Assembly (NCBI GenBank): GCA_024405645.1
Contig: JAKSOJ010000082.1
Coordinates: 1-5,976 of the forward strand
DNA from: Phascolarctobacterium sp.
Lineage (GTDB): Bacteria > Bacillota > Negativicutes > Acidaminococcales > Acidaminococcaceae
Reading direction: 5' to 3'
Length of the DNA: 5,976 nt
A model generated the notes under the pieces. The model saw nothing but the letters and a program-made list of their open reading frames with translations. It was not told where the DNA came from and made no database searches. The position numbers and the translations under genes were made by a program. Shown here in pieces: positions 5,173 to 5,976 of this stretch; position 1 is the first letter of the stretch; every line of letters begins with the position of its first letter.

Positions 5173-5201
5173 TTGCATAATGCAGGCGTTTTCTATATAA
5201 T
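5173..5201 (+). promoter_or_regulatory. Promoter of brnQ
   Basis: TTGCAT (5173-5178) and consensus TATAAT (5196-5201) are separated by 17 bases. The start near 5208 leaves a short leader of about 30 bases with no room for an attenuator, unlike the divergent cys operon. Confidence 0.75.
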
Positions 5202-5237
5202 ATACAAACATTATCATAGATAGTTGAGGTATTTGTT

Positions 5238-5976
5238 TTGAAAAAATCATTAACAACACAAGAAACTATAGCTATTACTAGTATGCTTTTTGGTATGTTC
5301 TTTGGTGCTGGCAACTTGATTTTCCCTGCTAAAGTTGGTATTGATGCTGGTGCCAATATGTGGCCGGCAATTTTGGGCGTTTGTGTAAGTGCTGTTGGTA
5401 TACCAATGCTTTCCATTGTGGCTCTTGGCCTTTCCAAATCCAGTGGCTTACAGGATATGGCCGATAGAGTTGGTAAGAAGTATAGCGTAATTTTTACAGC
5501 TTTACTTTACTTAACAATTGGACCACTTTTTGCTGCTCCGCGTTGTGCAAGTACATCCTTCGCTGTTGGTGCTGTAAATCTTATTAAAGGCGCTAATGAA
5601 CAATTGTGCTTGGCAATTTTTTCCTTCCTGTTCTTCGCTGCTGTTCTCTATTTTTCTCTTAGACCTGGCAGAATTATGGATTGGATAGGTAAAATTTTAA
5701 ATCCCTTATTTCTCGTATTTTTAGGAGTTTTGATTGTAGTTGGATTAATGAATCCAATCAATTCCATCGATGCAATAAAACCAGTTGCGGAATATGGTGA
5801 AACAGGTACAGCTTTCTTCAAGGGCATTATCGAAGGCTATAACACTCTTGATGCAATCGCAGGTCTTGCCTTTGGTATTCTTGTTATTGATGTTGTAAAA
5901 GGCCTTGGGGTAAAAGAACCTGGTGATGTAGCTGTTGCAACTGCTAAAGCTGGAGTTTTCTCCTGTGTTCTTATGG
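5238..5976 (+). CDS. brnQ: Branched-chain amino acid:cation symporter, 3' part outside window
   Basis: Inner-membrane carrier of the LIVCS family that imports leucine, isoleucine and valine with Na+ or H+. The first 246 codons are present, against about 430-450 in the family. Hydrophobic segments are visible around residues 11-30, 42-65, 84-100, 122-140, 153-171 and 205-220. Family signatures are FFGAGNLIFPAKVG (21-34), LYLTIGPLFAAPR (90-102), then ASTSFAVG, and GYNTLDAIAGLAFGI (200-214). The chosen start is TTG at 5238, preceded by TTGAGGT with an 8-base gap, and it gives the expected short charged N-terminus before the first helix. The next in-frame ATG (5283) has no ribosome site and would cut into helix 1. 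It is divergent from the cys operon with its own promoter. Confidence 0.93.
   Translation, partial: MKKSLTTQETIAITSMLFGMFFGAGNLIFPAKVGIDAGANMWPAILGVCVSAVGIPMLSIVALGLSKSSGLQDMADRVGKKYSVIFTALLYLTIGPLFAAPRCASTSFAVGAVNLIKGANEQLCLAIFSFLFFAAVLYFSLRPGRIMDWIGKILNPLFLVFLGVLIVVGLMNPINSIDAIKPVAEYGETGTAFFKGIIEGYNTLDAIAGLAFGILVIDVVKGLGVKEPGDVAVATAKAGVFSCVLM

Noticed and set aside
5159..5437. A 92-codon minus-strand open frame over the 5' end of brnQ
   Set aside because: It is a shadow of brnQ, which has family motifs, a promoter and a ribosome site on the plus strand.

Overview
The window is ordinary, AT-rich bacterial chromosome. The gene content (CysK with an EpsC-type serine acetyltransferase, a MocR regulator, BrnQ, a family-5 solute-binding lipoprotein) and the sharp Gram-positive-style promoters, Shine-Dalgarno sites and intrinsic terminators suggest the Firmicutes in the broad sense, possibly Negativicutes. 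That placement is an inference from style and residues; no marker gene settles it. I see no mobile element, CRISPR array, tRNA or rRNA.

Left part (1-824): the minus-strand 5' two-fifths or so of a family-5 ABC transporter substrate-binding lipoprotein, running off the left edge. It has a strong promoter. A perfect 10-1-10 palindrome sits at the predicted transcription start and differs from the Bacillus Zur box by one symmetrical base per half. A wider inverted repeat spans the -35 box.

Middle (777-3009): two divergent regulators share an intergenic region. A TetR-family repressor reads leftward and ends at a clean hairpin terminator. A MocR-type (GntR plus aminotransferase-like) regulator reads rightward. 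The MocR protein has Arg where the family's PLP-binding Lys is expected, and its own promoter lies beside a 10-bp inverted repeat that looks autoregulatory. A bidirectional terminator separates mocR from the convergent cysteine genes.

Right part (3022-5132, minus strand): a compact cysteine-biosynthesis operon, cysK then cysE, makes cysteine from serine, acetyl-CoA and sulfide. The most striking structure in the window is its leader. A consensus-like promoter is followed by a short reading frame with a good Shine-Dalgarno site, encoding a 27-residue peptide with five Cys codons within nine. Next come an 11-bp potential antiterminator pairing and an intrinsic terminator immediately before the cysK ribosome-binding site. 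This has the architecture of a trp-style, ribosome-mediated attenuator tuned to cysteine.

Right edge (5147-5976): a divergent brnQ gene (branched-chain amino acid carrier), starting at TTG and cut by the window edge. It has its own promoter. A near-perfect 21-bp palindrome lies between the two divergent promoters.
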